Source: RH-AL1 sp965277735 (lineage in GTDB: Bacteria; Pseudomonadota; Alphaproteobacteria; Rhizobiales; Beijerinckiaceae). From it: a stretch of 64,000 nucleotides of DNA. Position numbers and translations under genes: made by a program. The notes beneath the pieces are model-generated. The model did not search any database. It was not told the origin of the DNA and saw nothing but the letters and a program-made list of their open reading frames with translations. The DNA is taken from assembly GCA_965277735.1 (NCBI GenBank), contig CBDIDO010000003.1:2232001-2296000 (forward strand), given 5' to 3'. Below are positions 16,681-24,830 of this stretch, piece after piece. The stretch's first letter is position 1, and each line of letters starts with the position of its first letter.

Positions 16681-17565
16681 ATGAGCGGGATTTCGACACG
16701 CGTCGTGACGGCGAACGGCCTGCGCTTCACGATCGACGAAGCGGGCACCGGCGATGATATCGCGCTCTGCCTGCATGGCTTTCCGGAGAGCCGCTTCTCG
16801 TGGCGCCACCAGCTCGAGCCGCTCGCCGCGATGGGTTGGCGCGCGGTCGCGCCCGACCTGCGCGGCTACGGCGACAGCGACAGGCCGGTCGAGCGCGACG
16901 CCTACCGCATCCGCCATCTCGTCGAGGACGCGGCGGCGCTGTTCGACGCGCTCGGCGCCCGCCGCCGGCTGCTGATCGGCCACGACTGGGGCGCGGGGAT
17001 CGCCTGGGCCTTCGCGATCCGTCGCGCACGGCCGCTCGACGGGCTCGTGATCATGAACGTGCCCCATCCCGACGTGTTCAAGGCGGCGCTCACCCATTCC
17101 TGGGCGCAGCGCCGGCGCTCCTGGTACATGCTGTTCTTCCAGCTGCCCGTCCTGCCGGAGCTGATGCTGAAGGCGCGCGATGCCGCCGTCATCGAGCGCA
17201 TGTTCTCGGGCATGGCGATCGACAAGAGCGCCTTCCCGGATGCCGTCACCCGGCCCTACCGCGACAATGCGCTGAAGCCCGGCGCGGCGACGGCGATGCT
17301 GAACTATTACCGCGCCAACGCGACCGACTTCACCCGCCCCTCCGAGCCGACGCCGACGATCGAGGTGCCGACGCTGATGATCTGGGGCGAGGAGGACGCG
17401 GCGCTGGGCCTCGAGCTGACCGAGGGCTACGCGCCGCTCGTCGCCGATTTCACGCTCGAGCGCCTCCCGCAGGTCTCGCATTGGGTGCAGCAGGAGGCAC
17501 CCGACGAGGTCAACGCCCGCCTCGCTGCCTGGCTGGAAGCGAAGGGGCTCGATCTTCATGTTTAG
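16681..17565 (+). CDS. Alpha/beta hydrolase, epoxide-hydrolase-like
   Basis: A 294-residue alpha/beta hydrolase with the oxyanion motif HGFPES (32-37), nucleophile elbow GHDWGAG (Asp102) and terminal histidine SHWVQQE (His267). An aspartate nucleophile and HGFPES point to epoxide hydrolases or haloacetate dehalogenases rather than serine esterases. It is cytoplasmic, with no signal peptide. ATG 16681 begins the conserved part, although the frame is open far upstream. Confidence 0.88.
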   Translation: MSGISTRVVTANGLRFTIDEAGTGDDIALCLHGFPESRFSWRHQLEPLAAMGWRAVAPDLRGYGDSDRPVERDAYRIRHLVEDAAALFDALGARRRLLIGHDWGAGIAWAFAIRRARPLDGLVIMNVPHPDVFKAALTHSWAQRRRSWYMLFFQLPVLPELMLKARDAAVIERMFSGMAIDKSAFPDAVTRPYRDNALKPGAATAMLNYYRANATDFTRPSEPTPTIEVPTLMIWGEEDAALGLELTEGYAPLVADFTLERLPQVSHWVQQEAPDEVNARLAAWLEAKGLDLHV

Positions 17566-17637
17566 CCGAAGCGCGCGGCGCAAATCTTGATAGAGCCTGC
17601 GTCCCTCCGCAACGACGCACCGGCTCCCTGACCACGC

Positions 17638-18685
17638 ATGCTGAACGCCCTTTCCTCGCCGTTCCGCAACCTGGTCGGCGGCATCCTCTTCATGCTCGTC
17701 GTGATGGCCGCGTCGACGGCGGCCTATGTCGCCTACGGCTGGAGCCTCAGCGACGCGGTCTACATGGTCGTGCTCACGGTCTACACCGTCGGCTACGACG
17801 AGGTGCGGCCGATCGATACGGACACGCTCCGTGCCATCACGATCACGCTGATCGTCACCGGCTGCACCGGCATGATCTTCCTCACTGGCAGCCTGATTCA
17901 GCTCATCACCGTCAGCCAGTTCCAGGCCTTCTTGGGGGTACGCCGCATGCAGCGCGACATCGATCATCTGAGCGGCCACGTGATCATCTGCGGCTACGGG
18001 CGCATCGGCCAGAGCCTGGCGCAGGATCTCGAAGCCGGCGACGTGCCTGGTCGTTGTGCTCGATCGCGGCGAGGCGCGCGTCGAGTCGGCGCGAAGCCAC
18101 GGCTTCCTCGCGGTCCAGGGCGACGCGACCGACGAGGACGTGCTGCGCAAGGTCGGCATCCTGCGCGCACGCGCGCTGACCACCGTGCTGCCGGACGATG
18201 CGGCCAACGTCTTCATCACGCTCAGCGCGCGCAGCCTCAACAAGGAGCTCGACATCATCGCCCGCGGCGAGATCCCATCGACCGAGAGCAAGCTGATCCA
18301 GGCCGGCGCCGACCGCGTCGTTCTGCCCGCGCACATCGGCGCCGAGCGCATCGCCGAGCTGCTGCTCTACAAGGACATGACCGGGCTGCGCGAGGGCGCC
18401 AAGATGAACGTCATCGGCAAGGAACTCGCCCGGCTCGGGCTCGAGCTCGAGATCGTCGCCGCGGCGAAAGGGAGTGCCGCCGACGGCGCGACGGTCGGCG
18501 CGATCGAGGCGCGCGCGGCCGGCGCGTTCCTGATCGCGGCGGTCGAGCGCAAGGGCGACAAGACGCTGTTCCAGCCCCCCGCCACCTTCGCGATCGCGGC
18601 CGGCGACGGGATCGCGGTCGTCGGCCGCGCCGCCCGTACGGCGGTGGTACGCGCGATCTTCACGCCGGCCAGCTCGGAAGCTTAG
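17638..18685 (+). pseudogene. Potassium channel with TrkA-N domain, split by a one-base frameshift
   Basis: The first frame (from ATG 17638) gives two membrane helices around a pore with selectivity filter TVGYDEV, then the start of a Rossmann TrkA-N domain (VIICGYGRIGQSLAQDLEAG). It goes out of frame near 18046. The second frame (LVVVLDRGEARVE from about 18047 to 18685) is the rest of TrkA-N plus a TrkA-C-like end. Removing one C at 18046-18047 joins them into a protein of about 348 residues. The family is the bacterial ligand-gated K+ channels of the inner membrane. Assembly error is as likely as a true mutation. Confidence 0.8.
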
Positions 18686-18689
18686 CGAC

Positions 18690-18718
18690 TTGACGTGGGA
18701 TATATTCCCACGTATTAA
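18690..18718 (+). promoter_or_regulatory. Promoter with a palindromic operator filling its spacer
   Basis: TTGACG (18690-18695), a 17-base spacer and TATTAA (18713-18718) form a good sigma-70 promoter. The spacer contains most of a dyad, CGTGGGA-TATAT-TCCCACG (18694-18712), centred where a repressor would block RNA polymerase. Transcription would begin about 18725, upstream of the small membrane protein gene at 18759. Confidence 0.55.
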
Positions 18719-18758
18719 GTCTGTGTCAGCCGCGATGCGGCGCAATCGGGGACAGCGC

Positions 18759-19046
18759 ATGACACGGAACATCGCCCGTATCGCCTGGGATTGCTTCATC
18801 GACCTCGGCATCACCGTCGTCTACGCCACCATCGCCGGGCTCTTGATCGTCGGCGTCGTCGCCACTGACGACGGGACGGCCTCTCTGGTGAAATCGGCGC
18901 TCTATGCCAGCCTGCTGCCTGTCTCGGTGATGGCGCTGATCGCCTGCGATCTCGTGGTCCGAATCTTCAACGAGCAGCGCGAGGCGCGCCGCCGCCTGGT
19001 GCGGGTGCGCACCCGGCGTTCGAGCGCGATCACCTGCGAGCTTTAA
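18759..19046 (+). CDS. Small two-helix membrane protein, unknown function
   Basis: A 95-residue protein with two hydrophobic segments (about residues 14-37 and 44-68) and a basic C-terminal tail (EQREARRRLVRVRTRRSS). I do not recognise a family. ATG 18759 is preferred: GGGGA lies upstream and the predicted promoter at 18690-18718 would place earlier starts (18735, 18690) at or before the transcription start. It lies between the K+ channel and metY and may be controlled by the dyad in its promoter. Confidence 0.6.
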   Translation: MTRNIARIAWDCFIDLGITVVYATIAGLLIVGVVATDDGTASLVKSALYASLLPVSVMALIACDLVVRIFNEQREARRRLVRVRTRRSSAITCEL

Positions 19047-19162
19047 GTCACTCGACCTAGCCTCCGCGAGACGCATCTGCCGTCCGACGGAGCCAGATCG
19101 AAAACACATTCCGCAGCACATGGCCTAGGTTGGACCTCCGCCCGCAACGGAGATCATCGGCC

Positions 19163-20440
19163 ATGAGCGAGACCAGGGAAGCCGGCTTCGCGACACTCGC
19201 GATCCACGCCGGCGCGCAGCCCGACCCGACGACGAAAGCGCGCGCGACGCCGATCTACCAGACGACGAGCTACGTGTTCGACGACGTCGACCACGCGGCG
19301 TCGCTGTTCGGCCTGCAGGCCTTCGGCAACATCTACACGCGCATCACCAATCCCACGACGGCGGTGCTCGAGGAGCGCGTCGCCGCGCTGGAGGGCGGCA
19401 CGGCGGCAGTCGCGGTCGCCTCGGGCCACGCCGCGCAGGTCAACGTCTTCCATTCGCTGCTACAGCCGGGCGACGAGTTCATCGCCGCGCGCCGGCTCTA
19501 TGGCGGGTCGATCAACCAGTTCAATCACGCGTTCAAGAGCTTCGGCTGGACCGTGAAATGGGCTGACACCGAGAAGCCCGAGACCTTCCTCGAAGCGCTC
19601 ACCGACAAGACCAAGGCGATCTTCATCGAGTCGATCGCCAATCCCGGCGGTGCCGTCACCGACATCGCGGCGATCGCCGCCATCGCCCGGCGCGCCCGCG
19701 TGCCGCTGATCGTCGACAACACGCTGGCGACGCCCTACCTCCTGCGCCCGTTCGAGCACGGCGCCGACATCGTCGTGCATTCCGCGACCAAGTTCCTGGG
19801 CGGGCACGGCAATTCCATCGGCGGTATCATCGTCGACGGCGGCGCGTTCAATTTCTCCGGCGACGAGCGCTACCCGCTGCTGTCGAAACCGTCGGACAGC
19901 TACGGCGGCCTGGTGATCGCCGAGACGTTCGGCAATTTCGCCTTCGCGATCGCCTGCCGCGTGCTCGGCCTGCGCGACCTCGGCGCGGCGATCTCGCCGT
20001 TCAACGCCTTCCTGATCCTGACCGGCATCGAGACGCTGCCGCTGCGCATGCAGCGCCATTGCGACAACGCGCTCGCCGTCGCGCGCCACCTGAAGGACCA
20101 TCCCAAGGTGAAATGGGTGCACTACGCCGGGCTCGAGAGCGACCCCGGCCACGCGCTGGTGCAGCGCTACAGCCCGAAGGGCGCCGGCGCTGTCTTCACC
20201 TTCGGCGTCGGCAGCTACGAGGCCGGCGTCGCGCTGGTGAAGCGCCTCAAGCTGTTCTCGCACCTCGCCAATGTCGGCGACACGCGCTCGCTCGTCATCC
20301 ACCCGGCCTCCACGACGCACCGCCAGCTCGCCGACGCGCAGAAGCTCTCCGCCGGCGCCGGCCCGGACGTGGTGCGCGTGTCGATCGGGCTGGAGGATGT
20401 CGCCGACATCATCGCGGATCTGGATCAGGCGCTGGGGTGA
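19163..20440 (+). CDS. metY: O-acetylhomoserine aminocarboxypropyltransferase (MetY)
   Basis: A 425-residue PLP enzyme of the Cys/Met metabolism family. PLP lysine is Lys210 in HSATKFLGGHG; YTRITNPTTAVLEERVAALEGG and the VDNTLATPYLLRPFEHGAD segment are standard for O-acetylhomoserine sulfhydrylases. It makes homocysteine from O-acetylhomoserine and sulfide. The ribosome site CGGAG pairs with CTCCG ten or so bases before it, a possible weak translational hairpin; no SAM riboswitch was recognised. Confidence 0.93.
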   Translation: MSETREAGFATLAIHAGAQPDPTTKARATPIYQTTSYVFDDVDHAASLFGLQAFGNIYTRITNPTTAVLEERVAALEGGTAAVAVASGHAAQVNVFHSLLQPGDEFIAARRLYGGSINQFNHAFKSFGWTVKWADTEKPETFLEALTDKTKAIFIESIANPGGAVTDIAAIAAIARRARVPLIVDNTLATPYLLRPFEHGADIVVHSATKFLGGHGNSIGGIIVDGGAFNFSGDERYPLLSKPSDSYGGLVIAETFGNFAFAIACRVLGLRDLGAAISPFNAFLILTGIETLPLRMQRHCDNALAVARHLKDHPKVKWVHYAGLESDPGHALVQRYSPKGAGAVFTFGVGSYEAGVALVKRLKLFSHLANVGDTRSLVIHPASTTHRQLADAQKLSAGAGPDVVRVSIGLEDVADIIADLDQALG

Positions 20441-20478
20441 ACGCGAGTTGGGGGTTTTGCTACACCGAAGACCGGTGC

Positions 20479-20718
20479 ATGATCGAGCCCATGACCGAGC
20501 TCCTGGAAAAAGCGGTGGCAACAGCGCGGACGCTTTCCCCTGAACTCCAGGATGAGATCGCGCGCGTCGTGCTGGCACTCGCGAATGACGATTCCAGCAT
20601 CTACCAGTTCAGCGCCGAAGAGGCGGCGGAAGAGGACGCGGCGGACGCCGAGGAGGCCCGCGGCGACTACGCGACCGACGAGGAGGTGCGCGCCATCTGG
20701 GCGAAGCATGGCCTGTGA
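20479..20718 (+). CDS. Antitoxin-like protein of a ParE/RelE-type pair
   Basis: A 79-residue acidic protein (run EEAAEEDAADAEEARGDY in the second half). It ends ATDEEVRAIWAKHGL, a tail typical of antitoxins paired with ParE/RelE toxins in alphaproteobacteria. Its stop overlaps the toxin start by 4 bases (GTGA), so translation is coupled. ATG 20479 was used; ATG 20491 is an alternative. It should neutralise the toxin and repress the operon. Confidence 0.75.
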   Translation: MIEPMTELLEKAVATARTLSPELQDEIARVVLALANDDSSIYQFSAEEAAEEDAADAEEARGDYATDEEVRAIWAKHGL

Positions 20719-20993
20719 AGCTGCGCTTTACCCGCACCGCCGCGCGCCAGCTCGACTCTGTGCTTGCCGATATCGCACTCCATAGTCCGTCGGGTGCACG
20801 AAACGTGCAGAGTCGCATTCGCGCCGTGACGCACCTTTTGCAGCAATATCCATTTGCCGGGCAAGCGACCGGACGCGGCAATATTCGCCGCATGGTCGTC
20901 TCGCCGTATCCCTACATTCTCACGTATCGCATCGGCGACGGCGAAATTGTCATCCGCACCTTGCGCCACGCCGCGCGGCGACCGCTCACTTGA
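20715..20993 (+). CDS. ParE/RelE-family toxin
   Basis: A 92-residue protein with the RelE/ParE pattern: N-terminal LRFTRTAARQLDSVLADI, GRGNIRRMVVSPYPYILTYRI in the sheet, and C-terminal IRTLRHAARRP with the basic residues that approach the target. ParE members poison gyrase, RelE members cut mRNA; the His-Ala-Ala-Arg-Arg end fits the ParE branch. It starts with GTG inside the antitoxin stop. It is convergent with hflX with only 16 bases between. Confidence 0.85.
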   Translation: MKLRFTRTAARQLDSVLADIALHSPSGARNVQSRIRAVTHLLQQYPFAGQATGRGNIRRMVVSPYPYILTYRIGDGEIVIRTLRHAARRPLT

Positions 20994-21009
20994 TTATTTT
21001 GGCGAGCTT

Positions 21010-22347
21010 CTACTGCGCGAACTTCGCCCTGACCTGCTCCGCGCGTTCCGGCGCGACCCGGACCCGCAGCCGGATCGCCTCGTCACCGTCTTCCCGCGCG
21101 AGCACCTCGGCGTGCTCGTAGAGCCAGGCGAGCCCCTGCCCGTCCGTGGGGTCGAGCGACAGCTCGAGCACGGGACGCCCCTCGGCGATGCGGTCCTCGA
21201 TCTCGGCGGTCAGCGCGTCCTCGCCCTCGCCGGTCAGCGCCGAGACGAGGATCGGCCGCGCTTCGTTGCGGCGCCGAGCGCTGTTGGCGAGTGCCGCGGC
21301 GCGGTCGGCGTCGATGAGGTCGAGCTTGTTCCACACCTCGAGCAGGCGGCGATGGTCGTCGGGGTCGATGCCGAGCTCGCGCAGAATCGCTTCGACGTCG
21401 GCCGATTGCGCGTCCGAGTCCTCGTGCGAGATGTCGCGCACGTGCAGGATGACGTCGGCCTCCATCACCTCTTCCAGCGTGGCGCGGAAGGCTGAGACGA
21501 GCATCGTCGGCAGGTCGGAGATGAAGCCGACGGTGTCGGAGAGGATCACCCGGCCGCCGTGCGGCAGCGCGACGTTGCGCAGGGTCGGGTCGAGTGTCGC
21601 AAACAGCATGTCCTCGGCCATCACGGTGGCGCGGGTCAGCCGGTTGAAGAGCGTGGACTTGCCGGCGTTGGTGTATCCGACCAGCGCGACGATCGGATAC
21701 GGCACGTCGCGCCGCGTCTTGCGATGCAGCGAGCGGGTGCGCTTGACCTTCTCGAGGTCGGCCTCGATTCGCACCATCCGCTCCGAGATGAGGCGCCGGT
21801 CGGTCTCGATCTGCGTCTCGCCGGGGCCGCCGAGGAAGCCGAAGCCACCGCGCTGGCGCTCGAGGTGGGTCCAGGAGCGCACCAGGCGCGACTTCTGGTA
21901 GGCGAGATGCGCCAGCTCGACCTGCAGCGAGCCTTCCCGCGTGCGGGCGCGGCGGCCGAAGATCTCCAGGATCAGCCCGGTGCGGTCGATGACCTTGGCG
22001 GCGAACGCCTTTTCCAGGTTGCGCTGCTGCACGGGCGAGAGCGCGCAATCCATGAAGACGAGCGCGATCTCCTCGTCGTGGACGCGGGTCGCGATCTCCT
22101 CGACCTTGCCCTTGCCGAGGTAGGTCGCGGGGCGGATCTGGCGCAGCTCGACGATCGATTCCTCGACGACCTGCAGGTCGATCGCCCGCGCGAGGCCGCC
22201 GGCCTCGGCGACCCGCGCCTCTGGCGAGCGGATCTTGAGGCTCGCCGCGTTGCGCTCGTCGAGATACGGCCCGAGCACGAGCGCGCGCGTCGCCGCGGCC
22301 AGCGCCGCCTCGGTGCGGTCGACGGCCGAGCCGTCGGTCTCGCTCAA
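21010..22347 (-). CDS. hflX: GTPase HflX
   Basis: A 445-residue TRAFAC GTPase. The N-terminal HflX domain has LGKGKVEEI and FMDCALSPVQQRNLEK; a glycine-rich GGFGFLGGPGETQIETDRR linker precedes the G domain with G1 GYTNAGKST (224-232) and DTVGFI. HflX binds the 50S subunit and splits stalled ribosomes in stress. It follows hfq by 19 bases as last gene of the ntrY-to-hflX operon. Confidence 0.96.
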   Translation of the reverse strand: MSETDGSAVDRTEAALAAATRALVLGPYLDERNAASLKIRSPEARVAEAGGLARAIDLQVVEESIVELRQIRPATYLGKGKVEEIATRVHDEEIALVFMDCALSPVQQRNLEKAFAAKVIDRTGLILEIFGRRARTREGSLQVELAHLAYQKSRLVRSWTHLERQRGGFGFLGGPGETQIETDRRLISERMVRIEADLEKVKRTRSLHRKTRRDVPYPIVALVGYTNAGKSTLFNRLTRATVMAEDMLFATLDPTLRNVALPHGGRVILSDTVGFISDLPTMLVSAFRATLEEVMEADVILHVRDISHEDSDAQSADVEAILRELGIDPDDHRRLLEVWNKLDLIDADRAAALANSARRRNEARPILVSALTGEGEDALTAEIEDRIAEGRPVLELSLDPTDGQGLAWLYEHAEVLAREDGDEAIRLRVRVAPERAEQVRAKFAQ

Positions 22348-22366
22348 ATCGTGCCCAAGATCGCGC

Positions 22367-22618
22367 TCACCCGGCGGCTGGCTCTTCGCCGGGCTCGAAC
22401 ATCTGGATCGGATGGCCCGGCATGATGGTGGAGATCGCGTGCTTGTAGACGAGCTGCGAATGCCCGTCGCGGCGCAGCAGCACGCAGAAATTGTCGAACC
22501 AGGTCACGACGCCCTGCAGCTTTACGCCGTTGACGAGGAAGATCGTGAGCGGGACTTTATTTTTGCGGAGGTAGTTGAGGAACGTATCCTGCAGGTTCTG
22601 CGGACGCTCGGTGGCCAT
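22367..22618 (-). CDS. hfq: RNA chaperone Hfq
   Basis: An 83-residue Sm-fold protein with NLQDTFLNYLRKNKVPLTIF, GVVTWFDNFCVLLRR and the proximal-face QLVYKHAIST (Sm2 YKHA). It forms a hexamer that pairs small RNAs with mRNAs. ATG 22618 starts the conserved MATERPQN; the frame continues upstream without homology. The hfq-hflX order is conserved. Confidence 0.97.
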   Translation of the reverse strand: MATERPQNLQDTFLNYLRKNKVPLTIFLVNGVKLQGVVTWFDNFCVLLRRDGHSQLVYKHAISTIMPGHPIQMFEPGEEPAAG

Positions 22619-22825
22619 AGGTTTCGGTCCAGGTCTCGTTTTTGGCGCCTTGCGGCGCGGTGTGTTTCGGCGCCCGGGGCGCAGGTTGCATACAGCGGCT
22701 TGGCCACAAATAAGGCCGAGACCCAATCATTACGGGGATTGTCGGGGCGGCCGCAAGGGGGTCAAGGCGATCGGCCGATCGTCATTTCCGACGATATTTG
22801 CGCCATCTACCTCAAACAGGTGAGA

Positions 22826-23689
22826 TCACATCGGTGACCGCGCCGCCGCATCGCGGAACCCGGTTCGCAGTGCTGCGACGACCGGTCCGGGGCGCCCATC
22901 GCCGACCGACTTGTCGTCGATCGCGACAACCGCGGTGACGAGGGTGGTGGCACCGGTGGCGAAGGCCTCGCGCGCCGCATAAGCCTCGTCGCGCGTGAAG
23001 GCGCGCTCCTCCAGCGTCAGGCCCTGCGCCGTGAGGACGCCGAGCAGCGTAGTACGGGTGACGCCCTTGAGGATCGCGCGGTCGGCGGGATGGGTGACGA
23101 CGCGGCCCCCGGCGGTGACGATCCAGGCGTTCGATGACGAGCCCTCGCGGATCAGCCCGTCGGCGCCCATCAGCCACGCTTCGCTGGCGCCGCGCGCCTT
23201 GGCCGCCTGCTTGGCGAGCACGTTGGGCAGCAGCGAGGTCGACTTGATGTCGACCCGCGTCCAGCGCTCGTCGGGCACGATGATCACGCGCATGCCGGCC
23301 GCAGCCTTCGCGGCGCCCTTCGCCGGATCGACGGAGCGGGCGGTGACGACGAGGCCGGACCGCACCGGCGGATCGGGGAAGACGTGGTCGCGCGGCGCGG
23401 CCCCGCGGCCGACCTGCAGGTAGATCATGCCGTCGCGCACCAGGTTGCGGGCGACGACCTCGCGGATGACGCGGCGCAGCGCCGCCTCGCCGAGCGGCGG
23501 CGCCATCGCCAGCTCGCGCAACGAGCGGGCGAGGCGGGTGAGATGCGCCTCCTCGTCGATCAGCGCGCCGGCATGGACCTCGATGACCTCGTAGACCGCG
23601 TCGGCGAACAGGAAGCCGCGATCGTCGATCGAGACCGCCGCCAGGGCGTGGGGGAGGTAGCGGCCATTGACGTAGGCGATGCGGCTCAT
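22826..23689 (-). CDS. dat: D-amino-acid transaminase (class IV)
   Basis: A 287-residue fold-type IV PLP enzyme. The catalytic lysine is Lys149 in RVDIKSTSLLPN, and LIREGSSSNAWIV carries the PLP-contacting Glu. The N-terminus (YVNGRYLPHALAAVSIDDRG) matches D-alanine transaminases. It interconverts D-alanine/alpha-ketoglutarate and D-glutamate/pyruvate for the cell wall. In this order dat lies between the ntr genes and hfq, as here. Confidence 0.92.
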   Translation of the reverse strand: MSRIAYVNGRYLPHALAAVSIDDRGFLFADAVYEVIEVHAGALIDEEAHLTRLARSLRELAMAPPLGEAALRRVIREVVARNLVRDGMIYLQVGRGAAPRDHVFPDPPVRSGLVVTARSVDPAKGAAKAAAGMRVIIVPDERWTRVDIKSTSLLPNVLAKQAAKARGASEAWLMGADGLIREGSSSNAWIVTAGGRVVTHPADRAILKGVTRTTLLGVLTAQGLTLEERAFTRDEAYAAREAFATGATTLVTAVVAIDDKSVGDGRPGPVVAALRTGFRDAAARSPM

Positions 23690-23706
23690 GGGGTGGGTTT
23701 ATCCGC

Positions 23707-24246
23707 TCAGGACGAAACGAGATAGGCGCCGATGCCGACGAGCGCGCCGGCGAAGATGCCCCAGAACGGCGACACGCGGGTCAGCAGGACGAGCGCGGCG
23801 ACGGCCGCGACGATGGCGAGGCTCAACAGGCCGGCGTAGCTCGTCTGGGTCATCACGACCCCTGACGCCAGCATGAAGCCGACGGCGACCGGCGCGAGCG
23901 CCTTGCGCAGGCGGACGACGATGCCGACGGCCTCGTAGCGCGCCATCAGGCGCCCTGTCGCAAGCGCCAGCGCGCCAGAGGGCCCGATGAAGGCGAGCGT
24001 CGCGGCGACGAGCCCGGCGAGGCCGGCGAGCGACCAGCCGATCATCGAGACGACGAGGACGTTGGGGCCCGGCGAGGTCTGGCCGATCGCGATCAGCTTG
24101 GCGAAGGTCGCGTCGCTGAGCAGGTGCAGCTGGGTCACGATCTGGCGATGGATCTCCGGCACCGCCGCGTTGGCGCCGCCGATCGACATCAGCGACAGCG
24201 CGCCGAAGGTCTTCAGGAGCTGGACGACGGGGCTCGTCTCGCTCAT
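23707..24246 (-). CDS. chrA: Chromate transporter, half-length ChrA (second of pair)
   Basis: A 179-residue polytopic membrane protein of the CHR family; FGALSLMSIGGANAAVPEIHRQIV and AIGQTSPGPNVLVVSMIGW are the family signature (GG..A..P and the SPGPN loop). Two short CHR proteins of opposite membrane orientation form one transporter. It overlaps the upstream half by 4 bases. CHR proteins efflux chromate or move related anions; resistance is not proven by sequence. Confidence 0.88.
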   Translation of the reverse strand: MSETSPVVQLLKTFGALSLMSIGGANAAVPEIHRQIVTQLHLLSDATFAKLIAIGQTSPGPNVLVVSMIGWSLAGLAGLVAATLAFIGPSGALALATGRLMARYEAVGIVVRLRKALAPVAVGFMLASGVVMTQTSYAGLLSLAIVAAVAALVLLTRVSPFWGIFAGALVGIGAYLVSS

Positions 24247-24830
24247 CCGCGCCGCTCGCGCAGGGTTGCAAGAGCCAGCGCGGCGGGGATCGCGACCGCG
24301 AGGATGACGAGCATCGGCAGCTTCAGGAAGGCCGACGCGGCAGCGATGAGGATAACCAGCGCGAGCGTCGCAACGCCGGGCCCGAGGTCACGCACGAGCT
24401 TGAAGCTGGTGCCGAGCACGAGGCCGGCCGCGGCCGCCGCGGCACCCGCGAGGCCGGCCTTCACGATGCCGAGCGAGCCGAAGCGGGCATAAAGCGCGGC
24501 GACCGCGACGAGGATCGCGAGCGGCGCGCCGAGCAGGCCTGAGACCGCGGCGAGCGCGCCGGGCACCCCACGGCTGCGGTCGCCGAGGATAATCGCCAGA
24601 TTGACCGTGTTGGCGCCGGGCAGCGTCGAGCCAAGCGCGAACAGCTCGGCGAAGCCCTGGGCCGTCAGGAAGCGCCTCTCTTCCACCAGCACGTGGCGGG
24701 CGAAAGCGGCGACGCCGCCGAAGCCGAGCACGCCGATCTTGAAGAAGGCGGCAAATAGCGCGCCGAGACTCGGTGGTTCGGGCGGGATCTCAGCAAGGGC
24801 GTCCGGGAGCTCGATTGACCCGCCGGTCAA
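24243..24830 (-). CDS. chrA: Chromate transporter, half-length ChrA (first of pair)
   Basis: A 195-residue CHR-family half with FFKIGVLGFGGVAAFARHVLVE and ALGSTLPGANTVNLAIILG, the N-terminal-type signature. It overlaps ntrX by 4 bases and the other half by 4 bases, so the pair is translated within the ntr operon. In relatives a trkA gene often occupies this slot between ntrX and dat. Confidence 0.88.
   Translation of the reverse strand: MTGGSIELPDALAEIPPEPPSLGALFAAFFKIGVLGFGGVAAFARHVLVEERRFLTAQGFAELFALGSTLPGANTVNLAIILGDRSRGVPGALAAVSGLLGAPLAILVAVAALYARFGSLGIVKAGLAGAAAAAAGLVLGTSFKLVRDLGPGVATLALVILIAAASAFLKLPMLVILAVAIPAALALATLRERRG

Noticed and set aside
19047..19162. SAM riboswitch upstream of metY
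   Set aside because: No SAM-II or SAM/SAH core could be recognised; only a short hairpin over the ribosome site is visible.
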